From an uncultured Alistipes sp. (GTDB lineage Bacteria > Bacteroidota > Bacteroidia > Bacteroidales > Rikenellaceae): 64,000 nt of DNA. The translations under genes and the position numbers were made by a program. The stretch is taken from NCBI GenBank assembly GCA_947177225.1, contig CAMWTS010000003.1, positions 1 to 64,000 on the forward strand. Reading direction: 5' to 3'. The notes beneath the pieces were generated by a model. It was given only the letters and a program-made list of their open reading frames with translations. It did not search any database and was not told the DNA's origin. Positions 26,417-35,563 of the stretch are shown here, in pieces; position 1 is the stretch's first letter, and each line of letters opens with the position of its first letter.

Positions 26417-27772
26417 TTATGCCTTGTCGCTCTTGTGTTGGCGACGTTTCACCAGTCGTCTGATCCATAGGTAGTAACCCGTCAGCGGGAGCGTTGCTCC
26501 GAGCAGTGCCGACAGGAATGTCAGAATACGGGTGACAAGTCCGCCCCAGCTGCCGACATGTACCGTGTAGACTCCGCTGCGAACCTTGGCTGCGCGGTCG
26601 GTAGAGTCGTAGGGCTTGCTGCCGGTTATTTCGCCCGTGCGCTTGTCGAAGTCGAACTTGTCGGCTGCGCGCATGCTCGTGCGATTGGCCGGAACTACGC
26701 TTGCCTGCCCGTCGGAGATGCTTATCTGACGATAGCCCGGATTCTCCTGCGCCAGCCGGTCGCATATCTGCTGCCAGTGTGCATAGGGCGAGTGTAGGCG
26801 AGCCGAGCCTTCGCTCTGCCCGTGGCCGTGACGGTTTGCGTCGTTGCGGTCGCTGTTGTCGCGAACGTTGTCGTGTGCAGCCTCCCTGCCTTCGCTCTGC
26901 CCGCGGCGTGAGTGACGGCCGGTGTTCTCCGCTTCGGCATTGTCGCGGCGTGAGTGACGAACATTTTCGCCCTCTGCCGCCTGCTCCTGACGGTCACGGC
27001 TGCCGCGTTCATCGCGACGCTCTGCCATAGCCGCTTCGCCGTTTTGGGCGTTGCGTGTCTCCGTGCGCTGTGCTCCGCCGCCATGACTGCCCTCGGCAGA
27101 GGTCTCGACGCCGAATGCTGCGTAGAATCCGGTGCGATACCACTTGAACGACCATGTGAGTCCGGTGAGTGCCACGGCAAGCAGGAGTATGGTGGCATAG
27201 ATGCCTCCTGCTACGTGCAGATCGTGCCAGAATCGCGGCCAGCCCTTGGTGAATGATATTTTCAGGCTCTTGACAAGCGGTTTGTTGCGGTTGGTGAGCC
27301 ACATCAGCAGACCGGTTATCAGTATGATGACCAGTACGAGCGTACTGATTCCGACGAGCAGTTTGCCCACACCGTCGGACGATCCCATCAGCCATCGGTG
27401 CAAGTGGAACATCGTGTCGAAGAACGGCATGCGCTGACTGCGTCCCTTCACCTGGCCGGTGTACTGGTCTACGTAGAGCGATGCGCGACGCGGTTTCGAC
27501 AGCGACACCTGATAGTTGCGCGAGGCATCGTCGGAGATTGTGACGCTCGTGATTGCCACGCTGTCGGGCAGTGTGGCGGCAACGCTTGTCATAAGCTCAT
27601 CGAGCGGCAGGGGAGTCTGCTTTACCTCGTCGACGAAATAGAGATCGTGGTTGCACATCTCGGTGATCTCCTTCTCGAAGACCAGCATCGATCCCGAAAA
27701 ACAGATCAGCGTGATGAAGATGCCGAACGGAACCGAGAACCAGAGGTGCAGTTTTCTGAATAGCTTTTTCAT
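26417..27772 (-). CDS. xusC: PepSY-domain inner-membrane protein, XusC-like
   Basis: The 451-residue protein has four predicted membrane helices (about residues 12-34, 136-160, 187-212 and 412-435) in the PepSY_TM arrangement, with histidines at the membrane edge (MFHLHRW, WHDLHVAGG) that could bind haem. In Bacteroides XusC acts with XusA and XusB in xenosiderophore iron uptake, probably as a reductase. An odd insertion at about 225-328 is rich in Arg, Glu, Gly, Asp and His, with repeats such as RHSRR and GQSEG. It lies in the second periplasmic PepSY region. It is the last gene of the operon, before a strong terminator. Confidence 0.85.
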   Translation of the reverse strand: MKKLFRKLHLWFSVPFGIFITLICFSGSMLVFEKEITEMCNHDLYFVDEVKQTPLPLDELMTSVAATLPDSVAITSVTISDDASRNYQVSLSKPRRASLYVDQYTGQVKGRSQRMPFFDTMFHLHRWLMGSSDGVGKLLVGISTLVLVIILITGLLMWLTNRNKPLVKSLKISFTKGWPRFWHDLHVAGGIYATILLLAVALTGLTWSFKWYRTGFYAAFGVETSAEGSHGGGAQRTETRNAQNGEAAMAERRDERGSRDRQEQAAEGENVRHSRRDNAEAENTGRHSRRGQSEGREAAHDNVRDNSDRNDANRHGHGQSEGSARLHSPYAHWQQICDRLAQENPGYRQISISDGQASVVPANRTSMRAADKFDFDKRTGEITGSKPYDSTDRAAKVRSGVYTVHVGSWGGLVTRILTFLSALLGATLPLTGYYLWIRRLVKRRQHKSDKA

Positions 27773-27784
27773 CGTGCGAGGTCG

Positions 27785-29182
27785 TTATTTTACCGAAAGA
27801 TGTCCGACGGCCGTTACCGAGTCTACTTCGAGCGTAACACCCTTGGTGGCGGTAGCCGAAGCGGGATCGATCTTGTAGACGGCCGGATATTCGTCGTTCT
27901 CCGTCATGATAGGCATGTAGACATAGCCGCCTGCCACATATGGAGTCTTGCCGAAATCGGAGATGATGTTAGGATCGGGCAGACCGGTGATGTAGGTCAG
28001 CTTTCCGTTGTCGCCGTTGAAGATGGCCAGACGGTTGGCTACGTAACCGGTCTGGGAGAAGGGACGGTCGTACATGCGCATGAGGAAGTAGTTGCCGCCT
28101 GCATGCCAGCAGCGCAGGAAGCCTGCGCCGTTGCTCTGTTCTTCGATGCTGTAATAGTAATCGGGGTCGAACTCTGTGGCTCCGGCCTTGATGCGAACTA
28201 CACCTGCGTCCAGATCTGTCCGCTGACGACCGTCGGTGAGCGTCTTGGCGAACGAGGGCGAGAAGACATAGATGTCGCCGTTGTCGGCAGCCCATATGCT
28301 CTGATAGTACTGCGAGCGGTAGCGTCCGCAGGCGTAGCTGATCTTGTCGGTCTTGATGACGCGCTTGCCGTCGAGCTGCTCGTTGTCGAATATGGCTACC
28401 CAGCACTCGTTGGGGTACTGTGTGCCCGACAGCTCGCCTTTGGTGTAGCTGCCGCCGCCCGTGCCGCCGCTATCCTGCTTGACCAGATCCTCGTAGCCCT
28501 CGCGGATATTTCCTTCGATGGCCGAGCCGTAGGGGCTCAGACCCATGCCTATGGCTGCGCTGTAAAGTTTGCCGGCCGACTCCAAGAAGCCCGACAGCAT
28601 AACATACTCGCCGTTGCCCAGGAAGTTCTCCGACATGAAATTATCCTTTTTCTTCGAGTCGCTCGACGAATAGTTCTCGGCCTCGACATCGAGGTAAGAG
28701 AGGAGGAACATGCGCGGCAGGTTGTTGTTGGCATCGGCATACTCGGGAATACCGTCTCCGGTTGAGGCTGCCATTATATATTTGCCGTATTTGCCGAACG
28801 AGGTGAAGCGGTCGACCTTGTATTCGGCCGAGCGGGCGCGCATCTGTCCGTCACTTCCGAGATAGTATGAACGGGTTGTGCCGGCGTTACCCTGATTGTA
28901 GGTCAGTGCGTAGAGGTATTGATCTTTGTAGAATACCCACTCTGTGGCACCGTCGTTGACCAGACCGTTGTTGATGGCCGATACGCTGCCGCTGTCGATA
29001 GACTGCGATGTGAGCAGTACGTTGGCGGTCTGCTCGCCGTCCTTGACCGAGGTGGCGAATACGAATGCCTCCTCTACCTCGGTTCCGGAGGTATTTGCTC
29101 CGTTGCCATCGTCGGTGCAGGCGGCGGCTGTCATGCCTATCAGTGCGGCGACAGTCCAGATTTTAAGATTGTTTCTCTTCAT
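27785..29182 (-). CDS. xusB: DUF4374 surface lipoprotein, XusB-like
   Basis: The 465-residue protein has a lipoprotein signal peptide ending in AAAC (Cys22). The mature part is DUF4374, expected to form a beta-propeller, with repeated strand pairs such as [21 protein letters not shown] and [10 protein letters not shown]. In Bacteroides thetaiotaomicron the equivalent protein XusB captures enterobactin-type siderophores at the cell surface for XusA. Assignment rests on domain type and on lying between a TonB receptor and a PepSY protein in the same order as xusABC. It starts 33 bp after the receptor's stop codon. Confidence 0.85.
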   Translation of the reverse strand: MKRNNLKIWTVAALIGMTAAACTDDGNGANTSGTEVEEAFVFATSVKDGEQTANVLLTSQSIDSGSVSAINNGLVNDGATEWVFYKDQYLYALTYNQGNAGTTRSYYLGSDGQMRARSAEYKVDRFTSFGKYGKYIMAASTGDGIPEYADANNNLPRMFLLSYLDVEAENYSSSDSKKKDNFMSENFLGNGEYVMLSGFLESAGKLYSAAIGMGLSPYGSAIEGNIREGYEDLVKQDSGGTGGGSYTKGELSGTQYPNECWVAIFDNEQLDGKRVIKTDKISYACGRYRSQYYQSIWAADNGDIYVFSPSFAKTLTDGRQRTDLDAGVVRIKAGATEFDPDYYYSIEEQSNGAGFLRCWHAGGNYFLMRMYDRPFSQTGYVANRLAIFNGDNGKLTYITGLPDPNIISDFGKTPYVAGGYVYMPIMTENDEYPAVYKIDPASATATKGVTLEVDSVTAVGHLSVK

Positions 29183-29215
29183 GATAAATGTTTTTTATGA
29201 TTGTCCGTATATGTT

Positions 29216-31597
29216 TTAGTTTCCGAAATGAACTCGTATCTTGCCGTAGAATGCACGGCCGGCACGTTGCAGCGAGAAGTTGTCGTAGAGCTTCTCGTCG
29301 GTGAAGTTGCGGCACTCGACAGAGAAGTTGTAGCGACCCTTCATTATGCTGTACGTGATCGAGAGGTTGTGCGAGAACTGATTGGGAATCACGTAGTCGC
29401 CTTTGTTGGCTCCGATGTGCTGCGAGTAGTATGTGAAGCTGTGCAGATACTGGTTGTCGTAGGTGACGGTCAATATGTTGCCTTTGCCTTTTTTGCCCGG
29501 ATCGTGCCAGTAGAAGCTGATGTCGGAGTCGGCGAAGAGGTAGGGCAGGTTGGATATGCGCTGTTTGTAGTTGATGTTGGGCGTCGAGCTTCCCATCGAG
29601 GTCTTCATGTTGTCCAGCACATTCATCTGGGTGAAGTTGCCGCCTATGCTTAGCCAGCGCGAGAAACCGTAGCGCAGCGAGATGTTGTAGCCTTTGGTCT
29701 GTACGTTGCCGTAGTTTACGTAGGAGGCGGCATATTTGCCACCGCTCATCGAGGCTATGTTGCGCTGTATGTAGTCGTTGGTATTGCGGAATACGAGTCC
29801 GCCCTCGACATAGACCGAGTGTTTGCCGAATGTCTGCGTATAGCTGACATTGAAGTTGTAGTTGTCGCTGCGTTCGGGTTTGATGCCTATGTCGCCCATT
29901 TCGAGGTCTTCGTCGCCGAACATCTCCTCGATGGTCGGCAGACGGCAAGCCTTTTCGTATGACAGTTTGGCTTGCAGGCCGGGGTAGATGAAATAGGTGC
30001 CCGCCGCACCGTATCCCCAAAAGTCGGTAGTGCGCGAGGTGCGTTCGTAGTTGTCCATGGCATCGGTGGTGGCTACCGGACCCGATACGGCCTGACGGTA
30101 GTATTTGCCGAATACCGAAAGATTCCATTTGTCCGAGGGCATGAGTCTGTACGAGAGACCCGATATGTTCTTCTGCGTGCGTTTGTCGATGGCGTCGGTC
30201 ACGGCCTCTTTGGTGAGCAGCGAGGTGTTGACGCGGCGGAAGTCGTTGAGTACGTGGTTGAAGGTGAAGGTGTGGGCGCGTCCCAGGCGATAGTTCACCG
30301 TTGCCGTTCCGTTCCAGTTGTGGTTGGTGGCGCGCGAGTGCTGATAGGACTGCTCGCCGGGTGAGTTGAGCGGGGCGCTCTCTGCCAGCCAGTTGTATTT
30401 GTGAGATGCCGTGTCGACATTGATGGCTACGTCCTGGTTGTAGTTGACCGTCATCGACACGTCGAGGCCTTTGGTGAACAGATTGCGCTTGCTGTATTCG
30501 AGCGATGGCATAAGTGCGTGTCCCTTGCGGTGTTTTTCACCGTATACGATCTCCTGGCGCACGCCGGTCTGCACCTCCTTATACATGTGCGAGTAGGTGA
30601 AGCCCAGCATCAGCCGGTCGGCCCATTTGCGGGAGGTTATACCTATCTTGCCGATAACGGCCTCGTTGTGATAGGTGTCGTTGAAACGCTGCACATGCTG
30701 TTTCTTGTCGCGGTCGATGCGTCCCGTCTCGAAGTCCTCCACGGGTGAATCCACCCAGTAGTTGTTGTCGGAGTAGTTCTGGAAGGCATTGATCTCGTAG
30801 GTGAATCCGCTGTCGAAGGTCTGTCCGAAGTTGACATACGACTTGTGAGTGTTGAATGATCCGTAGGAGTACGATGCGTCGAGAAACCAGCCGCGGCGAC
30901 GTTTGTTGGTGACGATGTTTACTACGCCACCTATGGCATCGGTGCCGAAGTTGACCGGTACGACGCCTTTATATACCTCGATGCGGTCGGCGAAGTTGAC
31001 CGGAATATTGTTCAGCGAGAACGATGCTCCCACACCCTCCTGCGGTACGCCGTCGATGAATATTTTGACATGCTTTCCGCTGAAACCGTCGAGCATCAGC
31101 GACATGTCGGATCCCACGCCGCCCGATTCGCGCAATTTCAATCCCGGAGCCTTCGACAGGGCATCGCTGAGATTTTTGGTGGAGTTCTGCATATCCTTGG
31201 TGCCCACGGCCACGGCGTTGAACGGCGATCGCTTCACCTGCCCGACGCCCGATGCCATCACTACCACCTCTTCCAGTTCGACATCTTCGGCGTTGAGCAA
31301 TATGTTCATCTTCTGCCGCTCGGAAGTAAGACGGATCGGTTTCTCGACGGTTTGGTAGCCTAAGGCCGATACCACCAGCGTGTAATCGCCGGCCGGGGCG
31401 TAGAGATAATACATGCCCTGTTCGTTGGTCGAGCAGCCGTAAGCCGTGTTTTTGAGATAGACCGAAGCGTAGGCCACCTCGGAGTTGTCTTTTGAGATGA
31501 TTTTGCCCGAAAGCGACGGGCGTGTTTTATCCTGCGCCATGACCGTTACGGCGCACAAGACCAGCAAGAAGATTGTAAATATCTGTTTCTTCGACAT
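29216..31597 (-). CDS. xusA: TonB-dependent receptor, XusA-like
   Basis: The 793-residue outer-membrane protein has a signal peptide (about 1-21), a carboxypeptidase-regulatory-like beta-sandwich (about 25-110), a plug domain (SDALSKAPGLKLRESGG and DRIEVYKGVVPVNFG) and a 22-strand barrel ending in YGKIRVHFGN. It would take up an iron-siderophore complex using TonB energy. The substrate is inferred from the xus-like neighbours, DUF4374 and PepSY, not from the receptor itself. It is the first gene of the operon and has a consensus promoter and a 5'-leader hairpin upstream. Confidence 0.88.
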   Translation of the reverse strand: MSKKQIFTIFLLVLCAVTVMAQDKTRPSLSGKIISKDNSEVAYASVYLKNTAYGCSTNEQGMYYLYAPAGDYTLVVSALGYQTVEKPIRLTSERQKMNILLNAEDVELEEVVVMASGVGQVKRSPFNAVAVGTKDMQNSTKNLSDALSKAPGLKLRESGGVGSDMSLMLDGFSGKHVKIFIDGVPQEGVGASFSLNNIPVNFADRIEVYKGVVPVNFGTDAIGGVVNIVTNKRRRGWFLDASYSYGSFNTHKSYVNFGQTFDSGFTYEINAFQNYSDNNYWVDSPVEDFETGRIDRDKKQHVQRFNDTYHNEAVIGKIGITSRKWADRLMLGFTYSHMYKEVQTGVRQEIVYGEKHRKGHALMPSLEYSKRNLFTKGLDVSMTVNYNQDVAINVDTASHKYNWLAESAPLNSPGEQSYQHSRATNHNWNGTATVNYRLGRAHTFTFNHVLNDFRRVNTSLLTKEAVTDAIDKRTQKNISGLSYRLMPSDKWNLSVFGKYYRQAVSGPVATTDAMDNYERTSRTTDFWGYGAAGTYFIYPGLQAKLSYEKACRLPTIEEMFGDEDLEMGDIGIKPERSDNYNFNVSYTQTFGKHSVYVEGGLVFRNTNDYIQRNIASMSGGKYAASYVNYGNVQTKGYNISLRYGFSRWLSIGGNFTQMNVLDNMKTSMGSSTPNINYKQRISNLPYLFADSDISFYWHDPGKKGKGNILTVTYDNQYLHSFTYYSQHIGANKGDYVIPNQFSHNLSITYSIMKGRYNFSVECRNFTDEKLYDNFSLQRAGRAFYGKIRVHFGN

Positions 31598-31621
31598 ATG
31601 TATGGTTTTACTTTACAAAAA

Positions 31622-31678
31622 AACGTGCAGTGTTTACAATCTAAGCCAACTGGACTTATGTGTAAAACACTGCACGTT
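31622..31678 (-). promoter_or_regulatory. Long hairpin in the leader of the xus-like operon
   Basis: AACGTGCAGTGTTT at 31622-31635 and AAACACTGCACGTT at 31665-31678 form a perfect 14-bp stem. The 29-base loop holds a smaller inverted repeat, TAAGCCA with TGGaCTTA. It lies between the promoter (31693-31724) and the xusA start (31597), so it is transcribed. It could be an operator, a stability element or an RNA regulator; the sequence does not decide. Confidence 0.7.
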
Positions 31679-31692
31679 GTATATTTCGGGTG

Positions 31693-31724
31693 CAAAGTTA
31701 TCCGACGATTCGCATCTTTGCAAT
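31693..31724 (-). promoter_or_regulatory. Promoter of the xus-like operon
   Basis: On the minus strand ATTG (complement of 31721-31724) is followed after 20 bases by TAACTTTG (complement of 31693-31700), an exact TAnnTTTG box. Transcription would begin near 31686, giving a leader of about 90 bases. Confidence 0.7.
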
Positions 31725-31802
31725 CCCCAATAATAGGTATTTTTTATCGATTCGGCCTATCGATAGCCGGCATGTAGCCGTTGCGGAGCCTGTCCGCTGC
31801 CG

Positions 31803-33215
31803 TTATTGCCGCTTCACGAGCTTGACGACATTCTCCACGTGGTGGGTGTGGGGGAACATGTCGACGGGCTGTACCGTCTCCACACGATACATATCGTCCA
31901 GAAGTGCGAGGTCGCGCGCCTGTGTGGCGGGATTGCAGCTTACGTAGACTATTCGGCGGGGAGCCGCACGTTTGATTACCTCTATGACCGGCTCGTCGAC
32001 ACCTGCGCGCGGCGGGTCGAGTATGACCACGTCGGGACGTCCGTTGCGTTCGACGAACTCGTCCGACAGCACCTCTTTCATGTCGCCGGCATAGAACGTT
32101 GTGTTGTCGATGCCGTTGAGGGCAGAGTTGACGCGAGCATCCTCGATAGCCTCGGCAACATACTCTATGCCAACGACCTTGCGTGCCAGGCGGGCACAGA
32201 AGTTGGCTATGGTGCCGGTGCCGGTGTAGAGATCGTAGAGGATCTCGTCGCCGCGCAGATCGGCCGCTTCGCGTGCCACCTTGTAGAGCTCGTAAGCCTG
32301 CTCGGAGTTGGTCTGATAGAACGATTTGGGTCCCACCTTGAACTGCAAGCCCTCCATGCGTTCGATGATGTGATCCTTGCCGCGGAAGCATATTGGCTCG
32401 CGGTCGCCGAGCGAGTCGTTCCACTTGTCGTTTATCATGTATATCAGCGAGGTGATTTCGGGGAACGTGTCGCCAAGATGATTCATCAGGGCGTCGATCT
32501 TCTCGCGGTCGTTCTCGTTGAAGACTACGATCACCATCACTTCGCCTGTCGATGCCGTGCGTATGATGATCGTGCGCATCAGTCCCTCGTGGGCGCGGGC
32601 GTTGTGGAACGTATATCCGTTATCAATGCAGAAACGTTTGGTTTCCAATCTGATGCGATTGGAGATGTCGGCCTGCAACCAGCATTTGTCGATATCGAGC
32701 ACCTTGTCGAAACAGCCGGGGATATGAAATCCCAGAGCCGGAGCCGACTCTATGTCGCCTCCTGCGGCTATCTCCTCGTAGGTCAGCCAGCGACGATCGG
32801 CAAAGGTGAATTCGAGTTTGTTGCGATAGAATTGCGTCTGAGCCGAGCCGAGGCACTTGCGCACCTCGGGCAGCTCTATGCGTCCTATGCGCGATAGTTG
32901 GTCGTGCACCTGGGTGGTCTTCTGCCGCAGCTGCTCCTCATATGGCAGGTTTTGCCATTTGCAACCGCCGCACACGCCGAAATGGGCGCAGAACGGCTCG
33001 GTGCGCAACGGCGATTTCTCCACGAAACGCACTACGCGTCCCTCCATGTAACGTCTGTGCTTCTTGCATATCTGCACATCTACCACATCTCCCGGCACCG
33101 TCATCGGCACGAACACAACCTGTTCATCTGCCCGTCCCATAGCTTTGCCCTCTGCTGCGAGCGTCGTTATTTTCAGTCCCTCTATCAGGGGATAATCTCG
33201 TCTTTTACGCGACAT
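31803..33215 (-). CDS. rlmD: 23S rRNA (uracil-C5)-methyltransferase, RlmD/RumA-like
   Basis: The protein has 470 residues from the ATG at 33215. A longer frame begins with a TTG at 33239, but that TTG is the end of the -7 promoter box, so it cannot be translated. It has a TRAM domain (about 10-65), a Cys cluster for an Fe-S centre (FCAHFGVCGGCKW), a SAM-binding LYTGTGTIANFCA and the catalytic Cys in YVSCNPATQARD. It methylates a uracil (U1939 in E. coli) of 23S rRNA. Monocistronic, with a family A repeat directly upstream. Confidence 0.9.
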   Translation of the reverse strand: MSRKRRDYPLIEGLKITTLAAEGKAMGRADEQVVFVPMTVPGDVVDVQICKKHRRYMEGRVVRFVEKSPLRTEPFCAHFGVCGGCKWQNLPYEEQLRQKTTQVHDQLSRIGRIELPEVRKCLGSAQTQFYRNKLEFTFADRRWLTYEEIAAGGDIESAPALGFHIPGCFDKVLDIDKCWLQADISNRIRLETKRFCIDNGYTFHNARAHEGLMRTIIIRTASTGEVMVIVVFNENDREKIDALMNHLGDTFPEITSLIYMINDKWNDSLGDREPICFRGKDHIIERMEGLQFKVGPKSFYQTNSEQAYELYKVAREAADLRGDEILYDLYTGTGTIANFCARLARKVVGIEYVAEAIEDARVNSALNGIDNTTFYAGDMKEVLSDEFVERNGRPDVVILDPPRAGVDEPVIEVIKRAAPRRIVYVSCNPATQARDLALLDDMYRVETVQPVDMFPHTHHVENVVKLVKRQ

Positions 33216-33236
33216 ACTTTTGGTTTTTCTTTTGCG

Positions 33237-33266
33237 CAAAGATACATCTTTTTTCGTGAAAAGGCG
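33237..33266 (-). promoter_or_regulatory. Promoter of the rlmD-like gene, partly inside a repeat
   Basis: On the minus strand TATCTTTG (complement of 33237-33244) is a perfect -7 box 22 bases before the ATG at 33215. The position expected for the -33 box falls within the terminal arm of a family A repeat (TTTTC instead of TTTG), so the repeat probably supplies part of the promoter. Confidence 0.55.
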
Positions 33267-33373
33267 TCATTAGCGTCACCTCAATCATCGGCGCGAATAG
33301 GCAGTACGTCGAGTACAGCCTATCCGCGCCGCTTTCATGTCGGCACCGCTACTAACGCCTTTTGACGAAAAAA
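33249..33373. repeat. Family A palindromic repeat
   Basis: A near-ideal unit: left arm TTTTTTCGTGAAAAGGCGTC, central hairpin ATAGGCAGTAC-n-GTACAGCCTAT, and right arm AACGCCTTTTGACGAAAAAA. The outer arms are inverted repeats of each other over about 19 bases with few mismatches. Confidence 0.85.
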
Positions 33374-33404
33374 GGGCGCATATATCTTTGGAGGCTATTA
33401 CGGT

Positions 33405-33690
33405 TGTCATGTCATTTCGAGCGTGAGCGAGAAATCTGTGTGCGACGATTTCCACTGTCGTCTTTTCTCTCAGCATGTACAAGGTCTTGTCTTCCCCAGA
33501 TGTCTCACATTGTTCGACATGACGTGTTTGTCATTCTGAGGAGCGCGATACGCGCGACGTGAGAATCTTTTTTTTGTGCGACAAACTGTGCTTCCGCCTG
33601 CGAGACTCCCACGTCGCAGTCTTTGCCTGCTCCTCGGAGTGACAGCTGGTTGTCATTTCGAGCGCGAGCGAGAAATCTGTGTGCGACGAC
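33405..33690. repeat. Family B repeats
   Basis: Units TGTCATTTCGAGCG...GCGAGAAATCTGTG, TGTCATTCTGAGGAG...CGACGTGAGAATC and GCGAGACTCCCACGTCGC...CTCCTCGGAGTGACA follow each other. No ORF is supported. Confidence 0.8.
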
Positions 33691-33699
33691 TTGTTCCTC

Positions 33700-33997
33700 T
33701 GACGAAAAATGTCCGGACGGGTGGTACTCGATGTACTTCCCGTTCGGACATTGAGCAAGACAGATGACCCCTTTCGAAAGAGATCATCTGTCTGTCATAA
33801 AAATAACGGATCGGCCGATATCGAACCTCGAACTCTCTATCCTCGCTCGCTCATGCTCCGGCATGCAACCTCGGTTGCCTGCGGACACGGCAAGACTCTC
33901 CTGCTCTCCCTGTTCCCGGTCTCTCTGTCGATCCTGTCGCCTGCGGCACACTCCCACGGGAGGCGCTGCGGCATTACTCTCGGCGCGTTGCTGAGGA
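33700..33997. other. Intergenic DNA with two strong hairpins
   Basis: AATGTCCGGACGGG...CCCGTTCGGACATT at about 33706-33750, with an inner GTAC pair, resembles the core of family A with a different stem. GACAGATGA...TCATCTGTC at about 33763-33796 encloses CTTTCGAAAG. The remainder up to the rpmH stop codon shows no gene; no T-run marks either hairpin as a classical terminator. Confidence 0.55.
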
Positions 33998-34165
33998 TTA
34001 AGCGTACTTGAACGTAGCCTCGTCCGAAACGGTCAACTTCTTGCGACCCTTGGCGCGACGTGCAGCCAACACCTTGCGGCCGTTGGCGGTAGCCATTCTC
34101 TGACGGAATCCGTGCTTGTTGATTCTCTTACGGCGAGAAGGCTGATAAGTTCTTTTCATTGCCAT
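33998..34165 (-). CDS. rpmH: 50S ribosomal protein L34
   Basis: The 55-residue protein starts [14 protein letters not shown] and contains [21 protein letters not shown] and RKKLTVSDE, the L34 signature. ATG 34159 would give the more usual MKRTYQPS start. It is one of the smallest proteins of the large subunit. It is monocistronic here, not followed by rnpA as in many bacteria. A textbook promoter lies upstream at 34230-34260. Confidence 0.95.
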   Translation of the reverse strand: MAMKRTYQPSRRKRINKHGFRQRMATANGRKVLAARRAKGRKKLTVSDEATFKYA

Positions 34166-34229
34166 AGTTGTATCGTTTTTATTGTTTTATTGTCCAATCA
34201 ATAGTCGCAAAAGCACACTATGCGGAGTG

Positions 34230-34260
34230 CAAAGGTACAACGTTTTTTTATAAATCCAAA
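34230..34260 (-). promoter_or_regulatory. Promoter of rpmH
   Basis: On the minus strand TTTG (complement of 34257-34260), 19 bases, then TACCTTTG (complement of 34230-34237): an exact match to the Bacteroidetes housekeeping consensus in sequence and spacing. Confidence 0.85.
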
Positions 34261-34385
34261 AAAAAGTTGAAAATATTGGTTTGTGCGGTATGTTTTTGGG
34301 TTGCGGCGACGCACCTCTGATGACGGCTGAGACCATGTGGCGGCATATTTCGCTGTCGAACAGTCGGCGTTAACATAAAAATTAC

Positions 34386-34393
34386 TATCTTTG
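34386..34393 (+). promoter_or_regulatory. -7 element of the tgt operon
   Basis: TATCTTTG matches the consensus exactly. Its last three bases (TTG, 34391) look like a start codon in frame with tgt, but transcription would begin only near 34400. The -33 box is not obvious. Confidence 0.65.
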
Positions 34394-34405
34394 CACATTA
34401 TATAT

Positions 34406-35542
34406 ATGTCAATGAAATTCGAACTTCAACATACACTCAGCGACAGCCGTGCCCGTGCCGGCTTGTTGCATACAGATCACGGTGAGGTGCAGACCCCCAT
34501 ATTCATGCCCGTGGGCACGGCTGCCGCAATGAAGGGCATATTCCATCGCGACCTGCGCCAGGAGGCTCATGCCCAGATAATTCTGGCCAATACCTATCAT
34601 CTCTACCTGCGTCCGGGCATGGAGATCATCGAACAGGCGGGAGGCGTGCACCGCTTCTCTTCGTGGGACGGTCCGATGCTGACCGACAGCGGCGGATTCC
34701 AGGTGTTTTCGCTGGCTTCGTGCCGCAAGCTCAAAGAGGAAGGGTGTCATTTCCAGTCGCATATCGACGGCTCGCGTCATCTGTTCACGCCCGAAAGCGT
34801 CATCGATACCGAGCGTACGATAGGTGCCGATATCATGATGGCCTTCGACGAGTGCCCTCCGGGCGACGCTCCGCGCGATTACGCCGCAAAATCGCTGGCA
34901 ATGACCGAGCGATGGCTCGACCGCTGTTTCAACCGTTATGCTCAGACCGCGCCCAAATACGGCCACTATCAGGCTCTGTTCCCGATTGTTCAGGGTTGTG
35001 CCTATCCGGATTTGAGACAAAGTGCGGCACGCAACGTGTTGCAGTACGATGCCGACGGTTATGCCATAGGCGGTCTGGCGGTGGGAGAACCGACCGATGT
35101 TATGTACTCCATGATCGAGGTGGTCAACGAGGTGCTGCCTCAGAACAGACCGCGCTATCTGATGGGTGTCGGTACGCCGATCAATATTTTGGAGGGTATC
35201 GACCGCGGCGTGGATATGTTCGACTGTGTGATGCCCACGCGCAACGGCCGCAACGGCCAGCTGTTCACGTCGGAGGGCATAATCAACATACGCAACAAGA
35301 AGTGGGAGAACGACTTCTCGCCGATCGATCCCGCAGGTGCGGCCTTTGTCGACCATACCTACACAAAGGCATATCTCCACCATCTGGTGGTGTGCGGCGA
35401 GATGCTGGCGGCTCAGATAGCCTCGCTGCATAACGTGGCGTTCTATCTGTGGCTGGTGGGCGAGGCGCGGCGTCATATCGTCGCCGGCGATTTCAAGTCG
35501 TGGAAAGAGATTATGGTGCAGCGTCTTGCGCGCCGTCTCTGA
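34406..35542 (+). CDS. tgt: tRNA-guanine(34) transglycosylase
   Basis: The protein has 378 residues from ATG 34406 (ATG 34412 would remove two). It has the family motifs GEVQTPIFMPVGT, the nucleophile region DSGGFQVFSLA, GGLAVGEP and YLMGVGTP, plus the late MPTRNGRNGQLFT. It exchanges G34 of certain tRNAs for a queuosine precursor. A C-terminal Cys/His zinc site is only partly recognisable (the Cys in VVCGEMLA and the His in SLHNVAFYLWL). It is the first gene of a compact plus-strand operon reaching to ygiQ. Confidence 0.96.
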   Translation: MSMKFELQHTLSDSRARAGLLHTDHGEVQTPIFMPVGTAAAMKGIFHRDLRQEAHAQIILANTYHLYLRPGMEIIEQAGGVHRFSSWDGPMLTDSGGFQVFSLASCRKLKEEGCHFQSHIDGSRHLFTPESVIDTERTIGADIMMAFDECPPGDAPRDYAAKSLAMTERWLDRCFNRYAQTAPKYGHYQALFPIVQGCAYPDLRQSAARNVLQYDADGYAIGGLAVGEPTDVMYSMIEVVNEVLPQNRPRYLMGVGTPINILEGIDRGVDMFDCVMPTRNGRNGQLFTSEGIINIRNKKWENDFSPIDPAGAAFVDHTYTKAYLHHLVVCGEMLAAQIASLHNVAFYLWLVGEARRHIVAGDFKSWKEIMVQRLARRL

Positions 35543-35563
35543 TTATAACAAGCACAGCGAAGC

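Noticed and set aside
26234..26470. 78-codon plus-strand frame starting in the direct repeat
   Set aside because: It crosses the repeat and the terminator and is antisense to the MBL start remnant; no domain.
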